A stretch of DNA of 64,000 nt from Prevotellaceae bacterium UBA2744 (lineage in GTDB: Bacteria; Bacteroidota; Bacteroidia; Bacteroidales; Bacteroidaceae), in the NCBI GenBank assembly GCA_002353575.1, contig DEJQ01000007.1:73969-137968 (forward strand), read 5' to 3'. Of this stretch, positions 44,906-52,010 are shown in pieces (within the stretch, counting starts at the first letter, position 1; each line of letters begins with the position of its first letter). The translations under genes were made by a program, and so were the position numbers. The notes beneath the pieces were generated by a model. The model made no database searches. It was not told the DNA's origin and saw only the letters and a program-made list of their open reading frames with translations.

Positions 44906-45910
44906 ATGATATACAAATATTGCGGACACAGCGGAGTCCAGCTTCCGCTCCTTTCCCTCGGTTTGTGGCACAACTTCGGGTCGGTCGATGACTTCGACAC
45001 GGCATCGCAGATGATTCTGCATGCGTTCGACAAGGGTATATGCCACTTCGACCTTGCCAACAACTACGGTCCTGAGCCGGGTTCGGCAGAGACTAATTTC
45101 GGGCGCATCCTGCACGATAGTCTGGCTGCGCATCGCGACGAGATGTTCATTGCCAGCAAGGCGGGACACGATATGTGGCCCGGGGTGTATGGCACGGGTT
45201 CGTCGCGCAAGAACCTCATGGCAAGCATCGACCAGAGTCTGAGGCGCTGCCGCCTGGAGTATTTCGATGTGTTCTACAGCCACCGCTACGACGGTGTGAC
45301 TCCTGTCGAGGAGACCATGCAGGCGCTCATCGACATAGTGCGTCAGGGGAAGGCTCTGTATGTGGGCATTTCGAAATACCCTGCCGACAAGCAGCAGCAG
45401 GCATACGACATACTGCGCGAGGCACACGTGCCGTGTCTCTTGTCGCAGTACCGCTGTTCGATGTTCGACCGCAAGGCACAGCTGGGCGGCCTGCCCACGC
45501 GTGAAGACCCCTCGAAGAGCAACTTCCGGATAGCGGCCGCTGGCGGCAGCGGCATCATCTGCTTCTCGCCGCTGGCTCAGGGACTGCTCACGGGGAAATA
45601 CGACAACGGCATCCCTGCCGGTTCGCGTATTGCCAAGGCCAGTGCCTTCCTGCACACCTCCGATGTCACTCCCGAGCGCATCGAGGCGGCTCGTGCGTTG
45701 GGCGAGATAGCCCGCCGGCGCGGACAGTCGATGGCACAGATGGCGCTGGCATGGGTGCTGAGCGACGAGCGCGTCACGTCGTGCATCATCGGCACGAGCA
45801 GTGTGGCTCAGATGGATAATAACCTGCAGGCACTCGACAACCTGCAGTTCACAGATGAAGAAAAACAGCAGATCAATGAAATCATTTATAAGCCCGAGCT
45901 TTCTTTTTAG
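44906..45910 (+). CDS. Aldo/keto reductase (YghZ/Kv-beta-like)
   Basis: The 334-residue NADPH-dependent reductase has HSGVQLPLLSLGLWHNFG, CHFDLANNYGPEPGSAETNF with catalytic Asp and Tyr, ASKAGHDMWPG with Lys, and FYSHRYDGVTPVEETM with His. This matches L-glyceraldehyde-3-phosphate reductase YghZ-type enzymes. The ATG at 44906 is the first codon outside the heptamer repeat; the frame is open further upstream only because of the repeat. Confidence 0.92.
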   Translation: MIYKYCGHSGVQLPLLSLGLWHNFGSVDDFDTASQMILHAFDKGICHFDLANNYGPEPGSAETNFGRILHDSLAAHRDEMFIASKAGHDMWPGVYGTGSSRKNLMASIDQSLRRCRLEYFDVFYSHRYDGVTPVEETMQALIDIVRQGKALYVGISKYPADKQQQAYDILREAHVPCLLSQYRCSMFDRKAQLGGLPTREDPSKSNFRIAAAGGSGIICFSPLAQGLLTGKYDNGIPAGSRIAKASAFLHTSDVTPERIEAARALGEIARRRGQSMAQMALAWVLSDERVTSCIIGTSSVAQMDNNLQALDNLQFTDEEKQQINEIIYKPELSF

Positions 45911-46433
45911 CCTCGTAGTGCTTCTTGCCGTCTCTTCGTGCAAGAAGAACGAGGTGAACGCTACGTACTATACCGGTGCGCCTGTGTTCATCAGTCTCTC
46001 CACGCTGAGTTACGCGGAGCTCCCGGCGGCTCTCAATCAGGGTTCGTTCGTAACTATACGTTCCGTCACGACGTCGGGTGCGAACAACACCAAAATCCGC
46101 ATATCCAACGGGGTGAGCACCAACGACTATGTGCCTGCGGCGATTGACTACAAATCGTTCCGCTTCGGCATCGGAGGCATCATCGTCGGCACGAACTACA
46201 TGGGCGAGCCTCTTGCCTACGACCTGGCGTGCCCGAACTGCCGCACTGCGGACTACCGTCTCACGGTCAGGACCGACGGCACGTGTTCATGTTCGCACTG
46301 CAACATCGTGTATGACTTGAACAACTACGGATTCATCAGCAACACTGAGAAGAATACCCTGCATGCCGAGCCCCGCGGCCTGCTGCGCTACAGGGCGGAT
46401 GTAACTGTCGGAGTGGTCCATGTCTGGAATTGA
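45876..46433 (+). CDS. Lipoprotein with CxxC / CxCxxC cluster
   Basis: The ATG at 45876 gives MKSFISPSFLFSLVVLLAVSSC, a lipoprotein signal, and a 185-residue product overlapping the reductase gene end by 35 nt. Near residues 125-150 it has CPNC, then CSCSHC 15 residues later, in the setting PLAYDLACPNC and CNIVYDLNNYG. This could bind zinc or an iron-sulfur cluster; it is not a canonical Rieske motif because no His pair is in place. It overlaps prmC by 14 nt. Confidence 0.75.
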   Translation: MKSFISPSFLFSLVVLLAVSSCKKNEVNATYYTGAPVFISLSTLSYAELPAALNQGSFVTIRSVTTSGANNTKIRISNGVSTNDYVPAAIDYKSFRFGIGGIIVGTNYMGEPLAYDLACPNCRTADYRLTVRTDGTCSCSHCNIVYDLNNYGFISNTEKNTLHAEPRGLLRYRADVTVGVVHVWN

Positions 46434-47265
46434 ACTCTATCACAGCATCAGGCGTGTGCTCCTGGGCGGAGGCATCTCCGAGGGCGAGGCATCGGCATTG
46501 GCTTTTATGCTGATTGAGGAGACTACCGGGCTTACGAAGGCCCGGATTCTTGTGTCCGACGCTGTCGAAGGCGACACTGTCCGCCGCCTTCTCCCGATGG
46601 CGGAGGCTATCGCCGGCGGCACTCCCATCCAGCACGTGCTGGGCTATGCCTGGTTCTGCGGCATGAAGCTCAGGGTGGGGCGGTCGGTACTCATTCCGCG
46701 TCCTGAGACAGAGGAGCTGGTAGGGTGGGCGAGTAGCGAGAGTCCGGCTCCGCAGTCCATACTCGACATAGGCACCGGCAGCGGCTGCATAGCCATAGCC
46801 CTTGCGAAGGCATTCCCCGCGGCAAGGGTCTCTGCCATCGACATCAGCGGCGACGCCCTTGCCCTGGCCCGCGAGAATGCCCGGTCGGCGGGGGTGAGCA
46901 TCGACTTCCTTCAGGCAGACATACTCAGTCTGCAGCCGCCGTTTCCCGGCAGTCCCTACGACATCGTCATTTCCAATCCGCCATACATCTGCGACAGCGA
47001 AGCCGACGGGATGGACCGCAACGTGCTGGAGCACGAACCCCACACGGCGCTCTTCGTGCCCGATGCCGACCCGCTGCTCTTCTACCGCGCCATTGCGGAG
47101 AGGGCACAGAATATCCTTGCGCCCTGCGGACGGCTCTTCTTCGAGATAAACCGGCGTTATGCGCAGGAGCTCACCGCCCTGCTCGGCTCGATGGGCTTTG
47201 CCGACGTCACGGTGCGGCAGGACCAGTTCGGCAACGACCGAATGATTAGAATAGTTAAAAGTTAA
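46420..47265 (+). CDS. prmC: Peptide chain release factor N5-glutamine methyltransferase
   Basis: PrmC methylates the GGQ glutamine of release factors. TPIQHVLGYAWFCGMKLRVG and LIPRPETEELVGW precede ILDIGTGSGCIAIALAKAFP (SAM motif I) and IVISNPPYICDSEADGM (the NPPY catalytic motif). The 281 residues are typical. It overlaps the upstream lipoprotein gene and is followed by a heptamer-repeat spacer. Confidence 0.95.
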   Translation: MSGIELYHSIRRVLLGGGISEGEASALAFMLIEETTGLTKARILVSDAVEGDTVRRLLPMAEAIAGGTPIQHVLGYAWFCGMKLRVGRSVLIPRPETEELVGWASSESPAPQSILDIGTGSGCIAIALAKAFPAARVSAIDISGDALALARENARSAGVSIDFLQADILSLQPPFPGSPYDIVISNPPYICDSEADGMDRNVLEHEPHTALFVPDADPLLFYRAIAERAQNILAPCGRLFFEINRRYAQELTALLGSMGFADVTVRQDQFGNDRMIRIVKS

Positions 47266-47301
47266 AAGTTAAAAGTGAAAAATGAAAAATGAAAAATGAA
47301 A
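47253..47301 (+). repeat. Seven-unit 7-nt repeat after prmC
   Basis: Three AGTTAAA, one AGTGAAA and three AATGAAA units follow each other in 7-nt phase, starting inside the last prmC codons. The unit changes stepwise along the array. Confidence 0.85.
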
Positions 47302-47363
47302 ATTACTACATATCCTTTGCTTTTCCTTATCTGGATTATCCTTTGAACAAAAGTAACTCAGAT

Positions 47364-47384
47364 TTTTCACTTTTCACTTTTCAC
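47364..47384 (+). repeat. Three-unit TTTTCAC repeat
   Basis: Three TTTTCAC units in 7-nt phase lie just before the radical SAM gene. They are roughly inverted relative to the array at 47253-47301, so the transcript could fold across the 62-nt spacer, which contains no other recognisable feature. Confidence 0.75.
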
Positions 47385-47410
47385 TTATGCATTATGAATT
47401 AAAAACAGCT

Positions 47411-48184
47411 ATGTCAATAACCTTTCCATCTCCGGTCTTCGGACCCGTCCACAGCCGCCGGCTGGGCATATCGCTTGGCATCAACCTGCTGCCGGGCGAC
47501 GGAAAACTCTGTTCGTTCGACTGCATCTATTGTGAATGCGGACTCAACGGCGACCACCGTCCGCAGCAGAAGATTCCTACGCGCGAGCAGGTGGCCGATG
47601 CGCTCCGCCGCCAGCTCAGCAGGATGCAGCAGGAGGGCAGTGCCCCCGATGTGCTCACTTTCGCAGGCAACGGCGAACCCACCCTGCACCCGCAGTTCCC
47701 CGAGATTATCGACGACACCATCCGCCTGCGCGACGAGTTCTTCCCCCAGGCAAGGATAAGCGTGCTGACGAATGCCACGCAGATTGTGCGCCCCGAGGTG
47801 TTCGATGCCCTGCGCCGCGTAGATAATAATATATGTAAGCTCGACACCATCGACCCCGACTACATTGCGAGGGTTGACCGCCCGCACCGGGGCTACGACG
47901 TGCAGGCTGTCATCGGGCGCCTCATAGCCTTCGGGCGCGACTGCATTGTGCAGACCATGTTCCTTCAGGGCGAGCACGAGGGCAAGGATGTGAGCAATGT
48001 CTCCGACGCCTTTGTCGGTCCCTGGCTCAGCGCACTGCAGCTCATTGGGCCGCGCGAGGTGGAGATATACACCATCGACCGCGACGTGCCCGTCAAGGGT
48101 CTGCGCAAGGCTACTCCCACGCAGCTCGACTCCATCCGCGACCGCGTCGAGGCGCTGGGCATCCGCTGCACCGTAGCCTATTGA
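47411..48184 (+). CDS. Radical SAM protein
   Basis: A 257-residue radical SAM enzyme with the cluster motif CSFDCIYCEC (Cx3Cx2C), VFGPVHSRRLGISLGINLLP before it and FAGNGEPTLHP after it, a common glycine-rich SAM contact. It resembles small stand-alone proteins of the Elp3/MiaB/NifB-like group. Substrate is unknown. An in-frame ATG at 47387 lies against the repeat; 47411 (MSITFPSPVFGP) fits the family better. Confidence 0.87.
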   Translation: MSITFPSPVFGPVHSRRLGISLGINLLPGDGKLCSFDCIYCECGLNGDHRPQQKIPTREQVADALRRQLSRMQQEGSAPDVLTFAGNGEPTLHPQFPEIIDDTIRLRDEFFPQARISVLTNATQIVRPEVFDALRRVDNNICKLDTIDPDYIARVDRPHRGYDVQAVIGRLIAFGRDCIVQTMFLQGEHEGKDVSNVSDAFVGPWLSALQLIGPREVEIYTIDRDVPVKGLRKATPTQLDSIRDRVEALGIRCTVAY

Positions 48185-48239
48185 GAGGAGCAGGCGGGGT
48201 TTTTTCTTTCTGCAACGATTGGGTGTGAAATAATTGTCG

Positions 48240-48247
48240 TATATTTG
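48240..48247 (+). promoter_or_regulatory. -7 box in the 48185-48548 intergenic region
   Basis: TATATTTG matches TAnnTTTG. No consensus -33 box was found. It would start a leader of about 300 nt before the secreted protein at 48549. Confidence 0.35.
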
Positions 48248-48325
48248 CGGGCGGAAAGTTTGCGAAACGGCTCACGCTCTGCTATTCTGGGAGCATTAAT
48301 AAAAAATAGAAGACAGATTCGGACT

Positions 48326-48529
48326 ATGAGAATCATATCCACCGGCATACGGACATTTGCTGCGGAGAGGGTGAAAAATACCCCCCCCCATACTGGTTCT
48401 GTAAGTGGATGTAATTTAGCAGTTTCTGCGCTGCGGCGCAACGACGATATACTCTGGGCGCGTTCCGATTCCCCCTTTTTGCGGGGAGTCGGGGCGCGCC
48501 TTCGTTATGTATTTATTTTTATTTATTAA
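48326..48529 (+). CDS. Doubtful small ORF in the leader region
   Basis: The frame encodes 67 residues including GIRTFAAERVKNTPPHTG and CNLAVSALRRNDDI. I have an impression that similar small frames recur upstream of surface-protein genes in Prevotella, which would make it a repeated leader element rather than a protein gene, but this is memory only. It holds a run of nine C at 48381-48389. The intergenic stretch otherwise has only the -7 box. Confidence 0.25.
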   Translation: MRIISTGIRTFAAERVKNTPPHTGSVSGCNLAVSALRRNDDILWARSDSPFLRGVGARLRYVFIFIY

Positions 48530-48548
48530 CCCTTTAAAGAAATTTTTT

Positions 48549-49532
48549 ATGAGAAAAAAATTACTATCAATTCTTGCCCTGCTGCTGATGACAGCTACGG
48601 GCGCAATGGCGCAGACGGAAACGCTGCTGACCACAATTACAGCAACAGGCAAAGAGCAAGCCAGCTACAGCACAGCGAATGTGGCAACCGTTTCATTCAG
48701 TTATACTGCAGGAGGAAGCTCAGCATACATCGCTAACTGGGGCTGGTGGGGATACGGTTGGTCGGCAACCGTCAATGCTGCCGAAGGATACACCATCACC
48801 AAATGTATATTCTATGACGACGCCAATCGTACAGCAACAGACAGCGAAGCTCCCTTTGTAGTAGAAACCACAGAAGAGGATAAGACACCGCAAGTAAATG
48901 GCACCCCCATTCTGGCATGGACGTCTAAAGGTATAAAAAAGATTGAGGTTTACGGCTACGCCCCCTTCAACGTCACCGCCAATGAGGGGGCATCGGGCGA
49001 ATACTGGGCTACCTACTACAACGCTAACGCTACGCAGGGCTTCACTGCCGATGTGAACACGACGGTGTTCCAGGCTTCACTGAGTGGCAACCAGCTGACA
49101 ATATCACCGGTTGCAAACAGGGAGATTCCTGCGGGCAAGGCCGTCATCCTGAAATCGACAGCAGCCTCTACTATCACGTTGACACCAGCCACTACGACTG
49201 CAACGCTTGATGGCAATGCACTGCAGGGCACGGCAACCGCCATCACGAACCCGGGCAATGCCTACGTGCTGAACATGAAGAATGGTGTGGTGGGCTTCTA
49301 CAAGCTTAGCGATGGCGGAACCATCGGTGCCAACAAAGCATACCTGACATATAGCGGCGCTGGGGTGCGTGAGTTCTTCTCCATCGAGGGCAATGCGACG
49401 GGCATCGAGATGCCGACGGCAGAGGTCATCGAGCCCGAGGCTGAGGTCTATGACCTGCAGGGTCGCCGCGTGGCAAACCCCACCAAGGGCCTGTACATCG
49501 TGAACGGTAAAAAGGTGTTCATCAACATATAA
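48549..49532 (+). CDS. Secreted protein with conserved C-terminal tail
   Basis: A 327-residue protein. The ATG at 48549 gives the signal peptide MRKKLLSILALLLMTATGAM followed by AQTE. The N-terminal part is Gly/Trp/Tyr-rich (GSSAYIANWGWWGYGWSATV), the middle is beta-rich with repeated Thr/Ala, and the C-terminus is VYDLQGRRVANPTKGLYIVN followed by GKKVFINI. This tail is common on secreted Prevotella proteins and resembles type 9 secretion or anchoring signals, though export route is inference. A 46-residue peptide gene follows after 19 nt. Confidence 0.8.
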   Translation: MRKKLLSILALLLMTATGAMAQTETLLTTITATGKEQASYSTANVATVSFSYTAGGSSAYIANWGWWGYGWSATVNAAEGYTITKCIFYDDANRTATDSEAPFVVETTEEDKTPQVNGTPILAWTSKGIKKIEVYGYAPFNVTANEGASGEYWATYYNANATQGFTADVNTTVFQASLSGNQLTISPVANREIPAGKAVILKSTAASTITLTPATTTATLDGNALQGTATAITNPGNAYVLNMKNGVVGFYKLSDGGTIGANKAYLTYSGAGVREFFSIEGNATGIEMPTAEVIEPEAEVYDLQGRRVANPTKGLYIVNGKKVFINI

Positions 49533-49551
49533 CAGAAAGGAGGACACAGCT

Positions 49552-49692
49552 ATGACTAAGAAAGAATATATGAAGCCCACGATGCAGACTGTGGCACTGA
49601 AGCAGCGCACAGCTATTCTGACTGTCAGCCTCGACGAATACGGTATGGACAAGAGCCTCATAGAGGACGAAGAGGTAATCGAGGGCTGGTAG
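49552..49692 (+). CDS. Small peptide, 46 aa
   Basis: Start ATG at 49552, preceded by AAAGGAGG (a strong Shine-Dalgarno-like sequence), and stop TAG at 49690-49692. It begins MTKKEYMKPTMQTVALKQRT and ends in an acidic segment with GW last. Small proteins of the pattern KxYMKPTMxxVxL are numerous next to surface-protein genes in Prevotella and Bacteroides, to my knowledge without known function. It may be a short exported or modified peptide, which is speculation. Confidence 0.6.
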   Translation: MTKKEYMKPTMQTVALKQRTAILTVSLDEYGMDKSLIEDEEVIEGW

Positions 49693-49735
49693 TCCCGCTC
49701 ACACGGGGGCACTGTCGGAAGGCTCCGCCCCCCCC

Positions 49736-49952
49736 CCCTGGAGAAGTCCCCGCAGCCGTGAAACGCGAATCCACACCCCCTGTAGGGCTTCTCGCAGCCG
49801 TGAAACGCGAATCCACACCCCCTGTAGGGCTTCCCGCAGCCGTGAATCGCGATTTCATACCCCCTGAAGGGCTTCCCGCAGCCGTGAAACGGGTCTCCAT
49901 ACCCCCTGAAGGGCTTCCCGCAGCCGTGAAGCGGGTCTCCACACCCCCTGGA
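49736..49952 (+). repeat. 42-bp minisatellite, five units
   Basis: Units start at 49751, 49793, 49835, 49877 and 49919 (the last incomplete), preceded by a partial unit after a run of eleven C at 49728-49738. Each unit contains a CCCCCTGnAGGG-like palindrome. Since 42 is divisible by three and stops are absent, several frames on both strands stay open with 14-residue repeats. None has good start signals, so these are not annotated as genes. Confidence 0.9.
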
Positions 49953-50028
49953 CGCCATTCCGATTTTAACAATTCGGGCCGAGCAGCCTGAAAAATACAT
50001 TTAATTTCTAACCAAAAAATTTAAATCT

Positions 50029-50961
50029 ATGGTACAAATTCCGAATCTCGTGCAGGACCTGAGCCTGCGCAGCCAGACAAACGCCGTCATGATCGACACG
50101 GCACGTTTCACCCTCGAACAGTTCAACCGGTTTTTCTCCACGGCCAACCCCGCTCCTGCCAAGCTCGCCGCCCAGCTGGCCTCCTACAGCGCAGCCTACG
50201 ACCGCCTGAACTCGTCGTATGCCATGCAGATGAAGAGTCTCGACACAGCCCAGATCAGCAGCCTCGACTCCGAGGGCGACCAGCTCTTCTATGCCGTGAC
50301 GGGCACCGTGGATGCCTTCATGCGCATGACCTTCGACGCGGAGAAGCAGCGCAAGGCGGAGGTGTTCAGCGCGTTCATCCGCAAGTTCTCCATCGACACG
50401 AGAGAGAACATGATTTCCGAGTGGTCGAAGATACAGCAGGCCTGCGAGGAATGGGCCGGCAGTGCAGCCCTGCAGGAGGCAGCCACGGCATTGGGCCTGT
50501 CGGGGGCAATGGCACGCCTGCAGACGATAGCCGCGACATTGCGCCAGACGATTACACAGCGCAGCGAAGATGCCCCGCAGGCACAGGCAATGAAGCAGGC
50601 GCGCGAGGCATTCTATCCCGAGTATCGTGCACTGATCCTGCTGCTCAACTCCTTCGCCGCCGTTGATGACGACCCGGCGCGCTTCTCGCAGCTTGTCGGT
50701 ACGCTGAACCGCAACATCGACTACGTGCGCATCCATGCCATGAGCGACTCGTCGGCAGCGGGCACCTCTGCTAATTCCGGAAACTCGGGTACTGGCTCAG
50801 GAGGTTCTTCTAATTCCGAAAACAACGGAAACAACGAAAATCCGGGTACGGGTTCTTCAGGTTCCGGAGACAACGAAAACAATAGTGGCGGCGGCTCTTC
50901 TACTCCGACCACTCCTACCGACCCGACCGAACCTGTCGTTGGCGAGGGCGACGAAGGGTAG
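50029..50961 (+). CDS. DUF6261-like protein with low-complexity tail
   Basis: The 310-residue protein has no signal peptide. Residues 1-245 are helical (TARFTLEQFNRFFSTANPAP, DAEKQRKAEVFSAFIRKFSI, ILLLNSFAAVDDDPARFSQL) and look like the Bacteroidetes DUF6261 family, a call from memory. The last 65 residues are Gly/Ser/Asn-rich and then Thr/Pro-rich (STPTTPTDPTEP), with an acidic end. Function is unknown. It is followed by a GC-rich spacer and a terminator. Confidence 0.65.
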   Translation: MVQIPNLVQDLSLRSQTNAVMIDTARFTLEQFNRFFSTANPAPAKLAAQLASYSAAYDRLNSSYAMQMKSLDTAQISSLDSEGDQLFYAVTGTVDAFMRMTFDAEKQRKAEVFSAFIRKFSIDTRENMISEWSKIQQACEEWAGSAALQEAATALGLSGAMARLQTIAATLRQTITQRSEDAPQAQAMKQAREAFYPEYRALILLLNSFAAVDDDPARFSQLVGTLNRNIDYVRIHAMSDSSAAGTSANSGNSGTGSGGSSNSENNGNNENPGTGSSGSGDNENNSGGGSSTPTTPTDPTEPVVGEGDEG

Positions 50962-51059
50962 AGCCCCCCGACCCCCGAAGGGGGCGACAAGGGAGTGGAA
51001 GCTGACACATAATCAGAAATTTCCAATTTTTCATTATGTTAAATGAAAGTTTATTGTGG

Positions 51060-51095
51060 GGGGAGCAGGCGCGTGAGCGTATGCTCCCCTTTTTT
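51060..51095 (+). terminator. Intrinsic terminator after the DUF6261-like gene
   Basis: GGGGAGCA at 51060-51067 pairs with TGCTCCCC at 51082-51089, followed by six T. It lies about 100 nt past the stop codon at 50961. Confidence 0.75.
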
Positions 51096-51127
51096 CTTGC
51101 CCCTATCCTGTGAAATCTTGAAACAAG

Positions 51128-51156
51128 CAGGAGGCCGTGTTTAACACGACCTCCTG
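51128..51156 (-). terminator. Terminator after the xth gene
   Basis: A 12-bp stem with one G-U pair on the minus strand and a short loop ends 21 nt after the xth stop. A short T-containing stretch follows. Confidence 0.6.
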
Positions 51157-51176
51157 AATTTTATATGCCTTAACTC

Positions 51177-51971
51177 CTAATGAAAAGCTACCTCCAGCTC
51201 CACGGGGCAGTGGTCGCTGCCGTAGATTTCGGTGTGGATGCGGGCAGCTACGAGGCTGTCCTGCAGCCTGGCGGAGCAGAGCCAGTAGTCGATGCGCCAG
51301 CCGGCGTTCTTCTCGCGGGCATGGAAGCGGTAGGACCACCAGGAGTAGATGTCGGCCTGGTCGGGGTGGAAGTGGCGGAAGGTGTCGATGAAGCCAGCCT
51401 GGAGCAGCTGGGTGAACTTCGCGCGCTCCTCGTCGGTGAACCCGGCGTTCTGGTGGTTCGTCTTCGGATTCTTCAGGTCTATCTCCTCGTGCGCCACGTT
51501 CATGTCGCCGCAGACAAAGACGGGCTTGCGGCTGTCGAGCACGGTGAGGTAGAGGCGGAAGGCATCGTCCCACGTCATGCGGCTCGCCAGGCGGCGCAGG
51601 CCGTCCTGCGAGTTCGGCGTATAGACGGTGACGACGTAGAAGTCCCCGTACTCAAGCGTGATGACCCTGCCCTCGGTGTTCATCTCCCTCAGGCCCTCGT
51701 CGGGCGGCATTTGGGCGATGATGTCGGCGGGCAGTCCGTAGGCGACGCTGAGCGGACGGTGGCGGGTGTAGATGGCTGTGCCGCTGTAGCCCTTCTTGTC
51801 GGCATAGCTCCAGTAGGATTCGTAGCCGGGGAACTCAAGGTCGAGCTGTCCCTGCTGCATCTTCGTCTCTTGCAGACAGAAGAAATCCGCGTCGAGCGCG
51901 GAAAAGCTTTCGCTGAAGCCTTTGCCGCACACGGCGCGGAGTCCGTTTACATTCCAGGAAATGAGTTTCAT
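51177..51971 (-). CDS. xth: Exodeoxyribonuclease III
   Basis: The 264-residue enzyme is an AP endonuclease and 3'-5' exonuclease. MKLISWNVNGLRAV is the classical start, FFCLQETKMQ has the metal-binding Glu, VFVCGDMNVAHEEIDLKNPK the active-site Asp/Asn region, and GSDHCPVELEV the final SDH motif. The ATG at 51971 is chosen over an upstream TTG at 51989. Confidence 0.95.
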   Translation of the reverse strand: MKLISWNVNGLRAVCGKGFSESFSALDADFFCLQETKMQQGQLDLEFPGYESYWSYADKKGYSGTAIYTRHRPLSVAYGLPADIIAQMPPDEGLREMNTEGRVITLEYGDFYVVTVYTPNSQDGLRRLASRMTWDDAFRLYLTVLDSRKPVFVCGDMNVAHEEIDLKNPKTNHQNAGFTDEERAKFTQLLQAGFIDTFRHFHPDQADIYSWWSYRFHAREKNAGWRIDYWLCSARLQDSLVAARIHTEIYGSDHCPVELEVAFH

Positions 51972-52010
51972 ATTTGTGGAGTGTGACAAGTCGGCGATTC
52001 GCCGACTCTG

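Noticed and set aside
49751..49952. CRISPR-like array
   Set aside because: Units are contiguous 42-mers without spacers, and no cas genes are present.
49104..50000. Cys-rich repeat protein on the minus strand across the minisatellite
   Set aside because: Its second half is antisense to the secreted protein gene, and the repeat part is open only because of the 42-bp period.
50962..51000. CCCCCGAAGGGGG palindrome after the DUF6261-like gene as a terminator
   Set aside because: No T-run follows; the hairpin at 51060-51095 is the stronger candidate.
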